Source: Boseongicola aestuarii (lineage in GTDB: Bacteria > Pseudomonadota > Alphaproteobacteria > Rhodobacterales > Rhodobacteraceae). From it: a stretch of 64,000 nucleotides of DNA. Under the pieces are notes generated by a model, which was not told where the DNA came from, did no database searches, and was given only the letters and a program-made list of their open reading frames with translations. This document shows, piece by piece, positions 25,511 through 33,575 of this stretch (position 1 is the stretch's first letter; the number at the start of each line of letters is the position of its first letter). Made by a program: the position numbers and the translations under genes. The stretch is taken from the NCBI RefSeq assembly GCF_900184815.1, contig NZ_FXXQ01000002.1, positions 248,001 to 312,000 on the forward strand, written 5' to 3'.

Positions 25511-25513
25511 GCG

Positions 25514-26641
25514 ATGGATGTGATGCCAAAGTGGGCGGATGCCCTGCTGATCCCGCTGATATCGATCCTGATCGCTTTTGCGATCTCGGCGGGTGTGATC
25601 GTGGCGATCGGTGAAGACCCCGTTGCTGCATTGAATACGATGGTCACGGGGGCATTAGGGTCGTCTTACGGATGGGGCTATACGCTTTATTATACTACGA
25701 ATTTCATCTTCACGGGTCTTGCCGTGGCGGTGGCGTTTCATGCACGGATGTTCAACATCGGCGGCGAAGGTCAGGCAATGCTGGGCGGCGTGGGTGTGGC
25801 CCTTGTCTGTCTGTTCATCCCCTTCCCTCATTGGATTTTGGCGCTGCCGGTTGCTTTGATCGGAGGCGCCTTGTTCGGTGCAGCATGGGCCGCTATCCCG
25901 GCGTATCTGCAGGCCAAGCGCGGTAGTCACATCGTTATAACGACGATCATGTTCAACTTCATTGCGGGCTCGCTTTTGGTGTTTTTGCTGGTCGAGGTTT
26001 TGAAACCAGCGGGCGCGATGGACCCGGCGACGGCGAAGTTTCCGGAAGGCACGCACCTGCCGACGTTCCAGGATATGTTCAGTTTTGGCGAGAAACCGGC
26101 CTTTCGGGGCGCGCCTGCGAACGTGACGTTCTTCATCGCGCTTTTGTCGTGCTTCGCGGTTTGGCTGCTGATCTGGCGCACGCGCCTTGGGTACGCGATC
26201 CGCGCCTACGGCCACAGCGAACCGGCGGCGCTTTATGCGGGCATTTCACCTACGCGGATCATCATGATCGCGATGCTGATTTCGGGTGGCCTGTCCGGCA
26301 TGATGGCAATCAACGCCGTGATGGGCGAGGCCGAGCGATTGGTCTTGAATTCGGTCGAGGGGGCCGGGTTTATCGGGATTGCGGTGGCGTTGATGGGGCG
26401 ATCGCATCCGCTGGGCGTCTTGCTTGCAGCACTGTTGTTCGGGTTTCTCTATCAGGGCGGCGCGGAGTTGAGCCTCTGGACCAACGTGCCACGCGAGTTG
26501 ATCGTGGTCATTCAGGCCTTGGTGATCCTATTCACCGGAGCCTTGGACAATATGGTTCGAATACCGCTTGAAAAACTGTTCCTGATGTTTCGGCGCAAGT
26601 CGCCCGAGCCCGCGACGACCGTCGTGAAACCGGCGGAGTAA
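25514..26641 (+). CDS. ABC transporter permease 1 (nucleoside-type, YufP-like)
   Basis: 375-residue inner-membrane permease with about eight to ten hydrophobic segments. Recognisable BPD_transp_2 features: AVAFHARMFNIGGEGQAMLG and IRAYGHSEPAALYAGISPTRI, with the conserved glutamate and glycine pattern FNIGGEGQ. It starts 3 bp after the ATPase gene stop and is followed after 5 bp by the second permease. The operon is the guanosine/purine-nucleoside type of uptake system; the actual ligand is an inference from the binding protein family. Confidence 0.9.
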   Translation: MDVMPKWADALLIPLISILIAFAISAGVIVAIGEDPVAALNTMVTGALGSSYGWGYTLYYTTNFIFTGLAVAVAFHARMFNIGGEGQAMLGGVGVALVCLFIPFPHWILALPVALIGGALFGAAWAAIPAYLQAKRGSHIVITTIMFNFIAGSLLVFLLVEVLKPAGAMDPATAKFPEGTHLPTFQDMFSFGEKPAFRGAPANVTFFIALLSCFAVWLLIWRTRLGYAIRAYGHSEPAALYAGISPTRIIMIAMLISGGLSGMMAINAVMGEAERLVLNSVEGAGFIGIAVALMGRSHPLGVLLAALLFGFLYQGGAELSLWTNVPRELIVVIQALVILFTGALDNMVRIPLEKLFLMFRRKSPEPATTVVKPAE

Positions 26642-26646
26642 CGGAC

Positions 26647-27624
26647 ATGGATTTTCTCACTTTCCTGCAAATCTCCGACACTGCCGTTCGCTTTGCGATC
26701 CCGTTGTTGTTTGCCTGTCTGGCCGGTCTTTTTTCAGAACGCGCGGGCATTTTCGACATCGGCCTAGAGGGCAAGATGCTGGCGGCGGCGTTCTTTTCAG
26801 CCGCCATCGCAGCACTGACCGGGAATGTTTGGATCGGCCTGCTGGCGGGCATCGGGGCGTCGATGGCGCTGTCGATCATTCACGGGTTGGCCTCGATCAC
26901 GTTCCGGGGCAACCAGCTTATCTCTGGTGTGGCGATCAACTTTCTGGCGGCAGGCCTGACTGTTCTCATCGCGCAGGACTGGTTTCGCCAAGGTGGGCGC
27001 ACGCCATCGCTGTCAGACTTTGGACCTAACGCGCGGTTCAATTCAATCACCCTGCCCTATGCCGATCAGATGCAGGACGCCGGGCCGTTAGGTCTGGTTT
27101 ATGCCGAGTTGATTTCGGGGCACTCGATCCTGGTTTATGTCGGTTTCCTGATGGTGCCGCTGACATGGTATATTCTGTTCCGGACGCGGTTTGGGCTGCG
27201 GCTTCGCGCGGTGGGTGAGAACCCGGCCGCCGTCGATACGGCAGGCGTATCGGTCGTGGGTCTGCGCTATGCGGCGGTGGCGATTTGCGGCATCCTTTGC
27301 GGGATGGCCGGCGCGTATCTGGCGACCGGGCTACAAGCCGGTTTTGTCAAGGATATGTCATCAGGACGGGGGTTTATCGCGCTAGCAGCTTTGATTTTTG
27401 CGAAATGGCGGCCTTGGTATGCCCTTTGGGCCTGTCTGTTGTTCGGGTTCCTGCAAGCCATGGCGTTGCGCCCGGACGCCGTCGAGCGGCTGGTGCAAAT
27501 CGACATTCCGGGACAGCTTCTGGACGCGCTGCCTTATATCCTGACCGTGGTCATTCTGGCCGGTTTCGTCGGCAAGGCGATCCCTCCGCGTGCGGGCGGT
27601 GAACCCTACGTCAAGGAGCGGTGA
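26647..27624 (+). CDS. ABC transporter permease 2 (nucleoside-type, YufQ-like)
   Basis: 325-residue inner-membrane permease, partner of the preceding one. The FDIGLEGKMLAAAFFSA motif aligns with FNIGGEGQ of permease 1, and GLRLRAVGENPAAVDTAGVSV is the usual cytoplasmic coupling loop (EAA-like). Hydrophobic segments run through to residue ~305. It ends the four-gene operon; a 99-bp gap follows before the TSUP gene, and I see no strong terminator in it. Confidence 0.9.
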   Translation: MDFLTFLQISDTAVRFAIPLLFACLAGLFSERAGIFDIGLEGKMLAAAFFSAAIAALTGNVWIGLLAGIGASMALSIIHGLASITFRGNQLISGVAINFLAAGLTVLIAQDWFRQGGRTPSLSDFGPNARFNSITLPYADQMQDAGPLGLVYAELISGHSILVYVGFLMVPLTWYILFRTRFGLRLRAVGENPAAVDTAGVSVVGLRYAAVAICGILCGMAGAYLATGLQAGFVKDMSSGRGFIALAALIFAKWRPWYALWACLLFGFLQAMALRPDAVERLVQIDIPGQLLDALPYILTVVILAGFVGKAIPPRAGGEPYVKER

Positions 27625-27723
27625 GGCCGGGCGGGCCGATTGCTCCGAATTGTCGCAGCTGGCCTTATCGGGATTCCCGATTTGGGCGTTGATTAGAGAG
27701 CCACAGCAGGCGTAAAGGAAGCC

Positions 27724-28638
27724 ATGCAGATTTACCTTCCCATCGCCGAAGTATCCGTCAATGCGTTCCTCCTTTTGGGGTTGGGTGGCATGGTCGGCGT
27801 ACTTTCGGGCATGTTCGGTGTCGGCGGCGGCTTCCTGATGACGCCGCTTTTGTTCTTTATCGGCATCCCTCCGGCGGTTGCCGTCGCGACCGAAGCCAAC
27901 CAGATCGTCGCCTCGTCGTTTTCCGGCGTGCTTGCGCATCTGAGGCGAAAATCGGTTGACCTGAGGATGGGCACGGTGCTGCTGATCGGCGGTCTGATCG
28001 GCGCGGCATTGGGTGTGCAATTGTTCAATACGCTAAAGGCGATGGGTCAGGTCGATCTGTTGGTGAAGCTTTGCTACGTCGTCTTTCTGGGGATCATCGG
28101 CAGCCTGATGTTCGTCGAGAGCCTGAATGCGATCATCAAGACGCGCAGCGGCAAGCCCCCAGCCCGCAAGCGTCACAATTGGGTTCACAACCTGCCCTTC
28201 AAGATGAAGTTCCGCACATCTGGTCTTTATATCTCGGTGATTCCGCCGGCTCTGGTCGGTGTATTCGTGGGTATCTTGGCCGCGATCATGGGCGTTGGCG
28301 GCGGGTTCATCATGGTTCCGGCGATGATTTATCTGCTGGGGATGCCGACGAAGGTCGTTGTGGGAACGTCGCTGTTTCAGATCATTTTCGTCACCGGTTT
28401 CACCACACTCTTGCATGCGACGACGAACTTCACGGTGGACGTGGTACTGGCAGTCTTATTGCTGGTTGGCGGCGTGATCGGAGCGCAGATTGGCACGAAG
28501 ATCGGGGCGCGGCTGCCGGCCGAGCAGTTGCGGATCTTGTTGGCGGGTATGGTGCTTTTGGTCTGCGGCAAGCTTGCGTTCGATTTGCTGGTGATGCCGT
28601 CGGAGTTGTACTCCCTTGGCGCGGCGGGGGGTCACTGA
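27724..28638 (+). CDS. Sulfite exporter TauE/SafE (TSUP) family permease
   Basis: 304-residue TSUP membrane protein, a family exporting or importing organosulfur and sulfite-like anions. Two repeated family motifs are visible: GVLSGMFGVGGGFLMTPLL and GILAAIMGVGGGFIMVPAMI, one in each half of the inverted-repeat fold. About eight hydrophobic segments. The stop overlaps by one base the start of a TIGR02186 gene (TGATG), a pairing seen in alphaproteobacteria, so they probably form a functional unit at the membrane. The transported compound is unknown. Confidence 0.88.
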   Translation: MQIYLPIAEVSVNAFLLLGLGGMVGVLSGMFGVGGGFLMTPLLFFIGIPPAVAVATEANQIVASSFSGVLAHLRRKSVDLRMGTVLLIGGLIGAALGVQLFNTLKAMGQVDLLVKLCYVVFLGIIGSLMFVESLNAIIKTRSGKPPARKRHNWVHNLPFKMKFRTSGLYISVIPPALVGVFVGILAAIMGVGGGFIMVPAMIYLLGMPTKVVVGTSLFQIIFVTGFTTLLHATTNFTVDVVLAVLLLVGGVIGAQIGTKIGARLPAEQLRILLAGMVLLVCGKLAFDLLVMPSELYSLGAAGGH

Positions 28639-29387
28639 TGATCCGGCTGTTGTGTTTTTTGATCGCTTTCGCGCTGCCAGCGCAAGCCGAAGAAGTGGTT
28701 GCGGGGCTGAGCCAGGACTCGGTGCAGATCACGACGAATTTCGAGGGGTCCGAAATTCTGATCTTCGGGGCCGTTAAACGTGCGGTGCCATTGCCGGGCG
28801 GACCTCCGCTTCAGGTGATCGTGACGGTCGAAGGGCCTGCCGCGCCGATCACCATTCGCCGTAAGGACAAGCGTTTTGGGATTTGGGTGAACAACGCCGC
28901 TGTCGAGGTCGATGCGGCACCGTCCTTTTACGCGGTGGCGACCTCGGCGCCATGGGCGGATGTGATCCTCGACGTCGAGGATTTGCGGCACTCGGTGTCG
29001 ATCGACCGGGCCATTCGCGCGGTTGGGCTTGATCGCGAAGATCGGGGGAGTTTTATCGAAGCGTTGTTGCGGATCAAGGAATCGCAGGACGCTTATCTCA
29101 ACGCCTTTGGGTCGGTTGAGGTCAGCGAGGAGACGTTGTTCAAGACATCCATTCAACTGCCAGCGAACCTGACCGAAGGTGACTATAAGGCGCGGTTCTT
29201 TTTGACGCGCGGCGGGGCGGTTTTGGATGTGCACGAGACCAACATCAATGTCAGCAAGGTTGGGCTGGAGCGCTTTCTGTTCAATCTGTCGCGTCAGCAA
29301 CCACTGGTCTACGGATTGATGTCTCTGGCGATCGCGATCTTTGCCGGTTGGGCAGCCTCGGCTTTTTTCCGGTATTTCCGGTTCTAA
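28638..29387 (+). CDS. TIGR02186 family protein, TSUP partner
   Basis: 249-residue exported and membrane-anchored protein of the TIGR02186 family, function unknown. It has a signal peptide (MIRLLCFLIAFALPAQA), a beta-rich periplasmic domain (EEVVAGLSQDSVQITTNFEGSEI at the start; VTVEGPAAPITIRRKDKRFGIWVN) and one C-terminal membrane anchor (LVYGLMSLAIAIFAGWAASAFF). The ATG overlaps the TSUP gene stop (TGATG). A role assisting the TSUP transporter from the periplasm is inference from this coupling. It is convergent with the SDR gene, with a hairpin element between. Confidence 0.82.
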   Translation: MIRLLCFLIAFALPAQAEEVVAGLSQDSVQITTNFEGSEILIFGAVKRAVPLPGGPPLQVIVTVEGPAAPITIRRKDKRFGIWVNNAAVEVDAAPSFYAVATSAPWADVILDVEDLRHSVSIDRAIRAVGLDREDRGSFIEALLRIKESQDAYLNAFGSVEVSEETLFKTSIQLPANLTEGDYKARFFLTRGGAVLDVHETNINVSKVGLERFLFNLSRQQPLVYGLMSLAIAIFAGWAASAFFRYFRF

Positions 29388-29397
29388 GGTTGGGCTT

Positions 29398-29454
29398 GGG
29401 GGGCTTCCCCCCCTCGCTTTGCTCTTCCCCCATGGTATTTTTGAAAGGGCGAAG
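29398..29454. repeat. Dispersed hairpin/GGTATTTTT element, degenerate forward copy
   Basis: GGGGGGC-TT-CCCCCCC hairpin (29398-29413), then CTTCCCCCATGGTATTTTTGAAAGG. It sits between two convergent genes and probably ends both transcripts. It resembles the copy at 21474. Confidence 0.6.
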
Positions 29455-29457
29455 CAG

Positions 29458-30189
29458 TCAGCCGCGGCCGATGTAGGGCATTTTTGTCGCCATGATAGTC
29501 ATGAATTGCACGTTGGTTTCCAGCGGCAGCTCGGCCATGTGAAGGACCGCGCGGGCGGCTTCGTGCACGTCCATGACGGGGTTGGGTTCTTCACCCCGCG
29601 CAACGAGGATATCATTCATTTCAGTGACCATCTGGGTGCCGGCGTTGCCGATGTCGATTTGGCCGCAGGCGATGTTGAAGGGGCGGCCGTCGAGGCTGAG
29701 CTGGCGGGTCATGCCGGTGATCGCGTGTTTTGTCGTGGTATAGCAGACCATGAGCGGGCGCGGAACGTGGGCCGAGATCGAGCCGTTGTTGATGATGCGC
29801 CCGCCTTGGGGCGACTGGGTGCGCATGTGGCGGAAAGCGGCACGGGCGGCGAGGAACATGCCTGTGAGGTTAACGTTGACGACCTGCTGGAAGTCGGCGA
29901 GCGAGACCTCGTCGATGGTGGCTTGTGGGCCTGAAATGCCGGCGTTATTGAACATTGCATCGAGGCGGCCCGTTTGCGCGACGAAGGCATCGAACGCGTT
30001 GTCGACCTGCGCTTCGTTTGTCACATCGGCGGGCAGCGGGACAGCATTGTCGTAGGTATCGGCCATATGTTCGAGCATCTCGGCGCGGCGCGCGATCAGG
30101 CCGACAGTCCAGCCTGCGTTCAGGAATTCGAGCGCCGTGGCGTGGCCGATGCCGGAGGAAGCTCCGGTGATCAGGATGGATTTGGTCAT
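29458..30189 (-). CDS. Short-chain dehydrogenase/reductase
   Basis: 243-residue classical SDR. Cofactor motif TGASSGIG (residues 9-16), NNAG (81-84), catalytic S137, Y150 and K154 (YTTTK) are present. The basic RR after beta2 (IARRAEML) suggests NADP preference. Substrate unknown. Its start overlaps the stop of the upstream RecD-like helicase gene by 4 bp, an unexpected partner; coupling may only reflect compact packing. Confidence 0.85.
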   Translation of the reverse strand: MTKSILITGASSGIGHATALEFLNAGWTVGLIARRAEMLEHMADTYDNAVPLPADVTNEAQVDNAFDAFVAQTGRLDAMFNNAGISGPQATIDEVSLADFQQVVNVNLTGMFLAARAAFRHMRTQSPQGGRIINNGSISAHVPRPLMVCYTTTKHAITGMTRQLSLDGRPFNIACGQIDIGNAGTQMVTEMNDILVARGEEPNPVMDVHEAARAVLHMAELPLETNVQFMTIMATKMPYIGRG

Positions 30190-31721
30190 GGTGTCTCCTC
30201 AGAGGTGAGTTCGAACGGGGCCGCGGGTTGTTGCAGGTCCGTCGTGGTGAGAGGGGCTGTTGGGCGGGCGAGGCGGTAGCGTGTCACCCAATGGAGCCGG
30301 TTTTCAGCGCGGGTGATGGCGACGTAGGCGAGGCGTTTCCACAGCGGGATGCCTGCTTCGATGCGCCCGGCGCGGCTGGCGGCGTAGAGGTCAGGGGCGA
30401 AGACCTGCACGTCGGGCCACTGCGAGCCCTGAGCCTTGTGGATCGTTACGGCAGCGCCATGGAGGAAGGCTGCGCCCATGTTAGCGGCGAAGGGGATTTG
30501 CGGTTCTTCTTCATCCGGGATTTCGATTTTGACGATGGAGGCTGCGGAGACTTGCGGTTCTGGGGCCCCGATGACGTGGAGGCGCGAAAATCCGGCTCGT
30601 CTGCCGGGGCCGAGGTAGATGACTTGCGCGCCTTTGATGAGGCCGCGCGCCTCGAGGTCGAGGCGTTTCTTGCGGTGTTTCAGCGGCAATTCGATGCCGT
30701 CGCAGAGCAGCGGTTCGCCGGGGAGGAGACCTTCGGCGGGGGCTTCGAAGGTGGCGCGGAAGGCGTGGATCAGGCGGATGCGGGTGGCGTTGCGCCAGAC
30801 CAGAACGGGCGAGCGGGCCATCATGTCGGCATCGACGCGCTCGGCCAGAATGACGCGGTCGTCGGTTTTTGCGGCGTCTTCAATCATGCTTTCGAAGGCC
30901 TCGAAGCTGAGGCTGTCGTCCGAGAGGGCGTGGGCGAGATCGAGGATCGGGTTGTCCTGATCCTGGCGGTGGATGCGGTGGAGAATGAGTTTGCGCGGCG
31001 CGGGCAGATCATCAAAGACCATTGAGCCGGATTGGTTGACGGGGGCAAGCTGGGCGGGGTCGCCGAAGAGGACTAGGGTGGGGAAGATTTCTTTGAGGTC
31101 ATCAAACTGGCGTTTGTCGAGCATGGAGCTTTCATCGACGAAGCCGATGTCGAGAGGGTCTTCGCGGCGCTTCCACCCGAGGATAAAGTCGGAGCCTTTG
31201 AGGCCTGCGGTGGCCAACGCGCCGGGGACGGATTTGACCTGTTGGTAGAACGCGAAGGCGCGATCAAGGGCGAGGTCGGTCAGGCCTTCAAGTTCGACTT
31301 CGGGGCGGTCTGCATTGCCCACCAGCCATTCAGCGATCTTCTCATACTCGGGATCGTAGAGGGGCGTGTAGAGGATGCGGTGGATTGTGGTGGCTGCGAC
31401 GCCGCGCGTGCGCAGGACGCTGGCGGCTTTGTTCGTGGGGGCGAGGATGGCGACGGTGCGACGGTCTTTACGGCGGCGGCTTTCGTAATCGCCGGAGATC
31501 GTGTCGACACCGGCTTCCGCGAGGGCTTCGGCGAGACGCGCAAGAAGCATGGTCTTGCCGGACCCCGCTTTGCCAATGATGGCCAGCGCGTTGTCGCCGC
31601 CTTCGACACGGGGGGTCGTCATGCTTTCTTCGATGTCGACGCCGGCGGAGCGCAGGACGTCGGCGACACGGTCAAACGCATCGGCCTGATCTTCGGAAAA
31701 CTGGATGAGAGGGACGGACAT
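30186..31721 (-). CDS. RecD-like SF1 ATP-dependent DNA helicase
   Basis: 511-residue superfamily 1 helicase resembling the RecD/exodeoxyribonuclease V alpha-type helicase core. Walker A GKAGSGKT (residues 50-57), motif II VDESSMLDKRQ, a GDPAQLAPV motif III, and a C-terminal UvrD_C_2-like block AAVTIHKAQGSQWPDVQVF...RLAYVAITRAENRLHWVTR (motifs HKAQGSQW, YVAITRA). No N-terminal nuclease or RecB-like domain is encoded. A DNA repair or recombination role is expected. It lies between luxI and an SDR gene and is transcribed with the latter. Confidence 0.85.
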   Translation of the reverse strand: MSVPLIQFSEDQADAFDRVADVLRSAGVDIEESMTTPRVEGGDNALAIIGKAGSGKTMLLARLAEALAEAGVDTISGDYESRRRKDRRTVAILAPTNKAASVLRTRGVAATTIHRILYTPLYDPEYEKIAEWLVGNADRPEVELEGLTDLALDRAFAFYQQVKSVPGALATAGLKGSDFILGWKRREDPLDIGFVDESSMLDKRQFDDLKEIFPTLVLFGDPAQLAPVNQSGSMVFDDLPAPRKLILHRIHRQDQDNPILDLAHALSDDSLSFEAFESMIEDAAKTDDRVILAERVDADMMARSPVLVWRNATRIRLIHAFRATFEAPAEGLLPGEPLLCDGIELPLKHRKKRLDLEARGLIKGAQVIYLGPGRRAGFSRLHVIGAPEPQVSAASIVKIEIPDEEEPQIPFAANMGAAFLHGAAVTIHKAQGSQWPDVQVFAPDLYAASRAGRIEAGIPLWKRLAYVAITRAENRLHWVTRYRLARPTAPLTTTDLQQPAAPFELTSEETP

Positions 31722-31762
31722 GGGCGGACCCTAGCGGGCTGCCCATGTCTGCACCAGCGCGA

Positions 31763-32404
31763 TCAGGCGGAAAGCGCGGGTTTTGCGGTAGGTGTCAGGG
31801 CACCGAAGCTGCGGTCATACCAGTGACGGCTCATTTCGTCGGTGATCCCGGCGCGCGACAGGAGGCGTGGGCGTAGTTCAGGTTCGAACGCCCAGAGGCC
31901 GACACTGGTGGCATCGCGTCCCTGCCCTGCGGTGCCGAGGATCGTCGGCCCCCATCCGAGGCGTGCATAAATGCGCACCATGCGGGCGTCAAAAACACCG
32001 ACCGAATGGGAAAGGTGGTTGTTCAAGCCAAGTTCCATGCCGCCAAGCATAAGGGCGGCGGACACCTGTGCGGGTGCGCCGGGGGCAAGGCAGAAGCGGG
32101 TACACTCCCAGATGAACGGGCTTTTGATTTCGACGCCGTCCGTGAGGTGCAGGAAGTGGTCGTTCACCATCGTGTCGCCGGTTGTTGGCAAAAAACGCAT
32201 CGAGCCGCCGTGGCCTCCGGTGGTGTCTTCCCAGATGACATAGAGCGGGTTTGCATCGTCGTAGTCATCACGCTCGGTGCCATCGTCCCGCAGGGTGACG
32301 TCCCACCGCAAGCGGTCGTGGAACTGTTTAGCGCGGTCGACAAACATAGAGCGGGCGAGGCGCGGGAAGCGGTGAAGATCGTCGGCGTAGATGTAGCGAA
32401 GCAT
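31763..32404 (-). CDS. luxI: Acyl-homoserine-lactone synthase, LuxI family
   Basis: 213-residue autoinducer synthase that makes N-acyl-homoserine lactone from S-adenosylmethionine and an acyl carrier. All family hallmark residues are visible: R24, W34 (RLRWDV), E44, D46, D49 (ERDDYDD), R70 (GGSMRFLP), E100 and R103 (WECTRF). Length fits the family. GGAGGG lies six bases upstream of the ATG but overlaps one arm of a hairpin (32412-32431). It is downstream of luxR in the same direction with an 82-bp gap; no convincing lux box was found there. The acyl chain cannot be predicted from sequence by eye. Confidence 0.94.
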   Translation of the reverse strand: MLRYIYADDLHRFPRLARSMFVDRAKQFHDRLRWDVTLRDDGTERDDYDDANPLYVIWEDTTGGHGGSMRFLPTTGDTMVNDHFLHLTDGVEIKSPFIWECTRFCLAPGAPAQVSAALMLGGMELGLNNHLSHSVGVFDARMVRIYARLGWGPTILGTAGQGRDATSVGLWAFEPELRPRLLSRAGITDEMSRHWYDRSFGALTPTAKPALSA

Positions 32405-32409
32405 GTGGT

Positions 32410-32431
32410 CCCTCCAGTGGATGTGCTGGAG
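32410..32431 (-). promoter_or_regulatory. Hairpin overlapping the luxI ribosome-binding site
   Basis: CTCCAG (32412-32417) and CTGGAG (32426-32431) are perfect complements with an 8-nt loop. On the minus strand the Shine-Dalgarno GGAGGG (32415-32410) lies partly in the 3' arm, so folding would hide it. Confidence 0.5.
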
Positions 32432-32486
32432 AGAGTGCTAAGTGGCGTTTGTTAACGCTTTCGGATCAGGCCGCGCTGTACGGTTA

Positions 32487-33197
32487 TCAAATGATTAACA
32501 GCCCTTGGCTCAAGGCGCGCGCGACTGCGTGGGTTGTGTTCATCGCCGTGAGTTTGAAGCGCGCGCTTTCGATGTAGACGCGCAAGGTGTGTTCAGAGAT
32601 CGACAGACTGTCGGCGGCCTGCGCGCGGTTATAACTCATCGCCAGCATGGTTAACGCATCGGTCTCGCGCGGGCTGAGACTGACGGTCTGGACCTGATCG
32701 GTGCCGCGTTCCAGTTCGAGGGCTTTCTGGTTCACGAAGTGAGACACGAGAAGAAGGTCGCGGACGTGCTCTTGCGTGTAGGAGGCCCATTTGTCGTCAG
32801 AGGCATTTCCCGAGACTGTAAAGAGCGCGAACTGGCCGGAAGGCCCCCGGATCGGAACGGAAAAACCCTGATTTCCGATGCCGCTGTCGATGGCCTCGCC
32901 GTGGAAGTTCCTGACGTTCTTGTTGGTCCAATCGAGGCGTTTCCAGTCGATCGGATGAAAGCGCCGGTAGCAGGCCTGAACGACCGGATCGATGCGGGTG
33001 TAATCCTCGTCCAGATAGCGTTGCACCCATTCGGGCGAGTAGGTCAGCGCGGCGTATTGTTCGCCGGTTGAATTGACCGAATGGTAAACGACGTGTTCGA
33101 CGTCAAGCGTATCGCGCAAGGCGACGACCTGATCGTTGAGTTCACCGAGTGTCTCAACCCTCTGCAGTTGCTCGATGTAGGATTCCAACATGTCCAA
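32487..33197 (-). CDS. luxR: LuxR-family autoinducer-binding transcription regulator
   Basis: 236-residue LuxR/TraR-type protein. The N-terminal autoinducer-binding domain has the hallmark aromatic and acidic residues in SPEWVQRYLDEDYTRIDPVVQ and FHPIDWKRLDW (W, Y, D, W). The C-terminal GerE helix-turn-helix reads LSPRETDALTMLAMSYNRAQAA then SISEHTLRVYIESARFKL. The ATG at 33197 is used; a second ATG two codons later is possible. The 5' end overlaps by 44 bp a small upstream gene (33154-33360), suggesting coupling. luxI follows, so this is a cognate pair; a CtrA site lies upstream of the small gene. Confidence 0.93.
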   Translation of the reverse strand: MDMLESYIEQLQRVETLGELNDQVVALRDTLDVEHVVYHSVNSTGEQYAALTYSPEWVQRYLDEDYTRIDPVVQACYRRFHPIDWKRLDWTNKNVRNFHGEAIDSGIGNQGFSVPIRGPSGQFALFTVSGNASDDKWASYTQEHVRDLLLVSHFVNQKALELERGTDQVQTVSLSPRETDALTMLAMSYNRAQAADSLSISEHTLRVYIESARFKLTAMNTTHAVARALSQGLLII

Positions 33198-33360
33198 TAC
33201 CCTGTCTCGTCGAGTGTGGCGACATGCCGTGGTTCGCGCTTACATCGATTTCGGCAACCTGTTTTGCCAAGACCAGCTGACGCTCAAGGGCGGGCAGATC
33301 GTTTTGTTCAGCAAAGGTCGTCAAATCCGCAAAGACTTCGAGTATCCATTCGTTCGCCAT
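33154..33360 (-). CDS. Small protein overlapping the luxR 5' end, 68 aa
   Basis: The frame starts with ATG after AAAGAGAG and gives MANEWILEVFADLTTFAEQNDLPALERQL, a sequence with amphipathic-helix character that looks like a real, conserved short protein rather than noise; I recall similar short frames upstream of roseobacter luxR genes but cannot verify it. The C-terminal third (from ~45) overlaps luxR and is less protein-like. A translation-coupling leader or a small regulator acting on LuxR are both possible. It is the first gene after the CtrA site, so CtrA would control the whole small gene-luxR-luxI unit. Confidence 0.6.
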   Translation of the reverse strand: MANEWILEVFADLTTFAEQNDLPALERQLVLAKQVAEIDVSANHGMSPHSTRQGIGHVGILHRATAEG

Positions 33361-33382
33361 AATCGACTCTCTTTTTCAAAGG

Positions 33383-33397
33383 TTAATGAACAGTTAA
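33383..33397. promoter_or_regulatory. CtrA binding site (TTAA-N7-TTAA)
   Basis: TTAATGAACAGTTAA is an exact TTAA-N7-TTAA match, the CtrA consensus, centred 30 bp upstream of the small gene that precedes luxR. It implies cell-cycle or motility-network control of quorum sensing. Confidence 0.65.
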
Positions 33398-33482
33398 TAC
33401 AACCTTAGCATGTGCCTGATTTTCCGAGAATTCGCTGATTTCAACTCCCCGGAAATAGGGAGGCAGGGAGATGCAAGTGTCT

Positions 33483-33517
33483 GAAAACAAAAGAACCCGC
33501 CCTTAAGGGGCAGGTTC
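33483..33517 (-). terminator. Terminator after ccr
   Basis: On the minus strand GAACC.GCCCC and GGGC.GGTTC arms (33517-33493, one mismatch per arm) are followed by TTTTGTTTTC. It ends the ccr transcript 59 bp past its stop. Confidence 0.75.
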
Positions 33518-33575
33518 TCTCGTTGAAAGGCCGGATGACTTGACCGCCTTTGATTCTTTGGAAACAGACTGTTTC

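Noticed and set aside
32405-32486. lux box in front of luxI
   Set aside because: No 18-20-bp palindrome close to the lux consensus could be found in the 82-bp gap.
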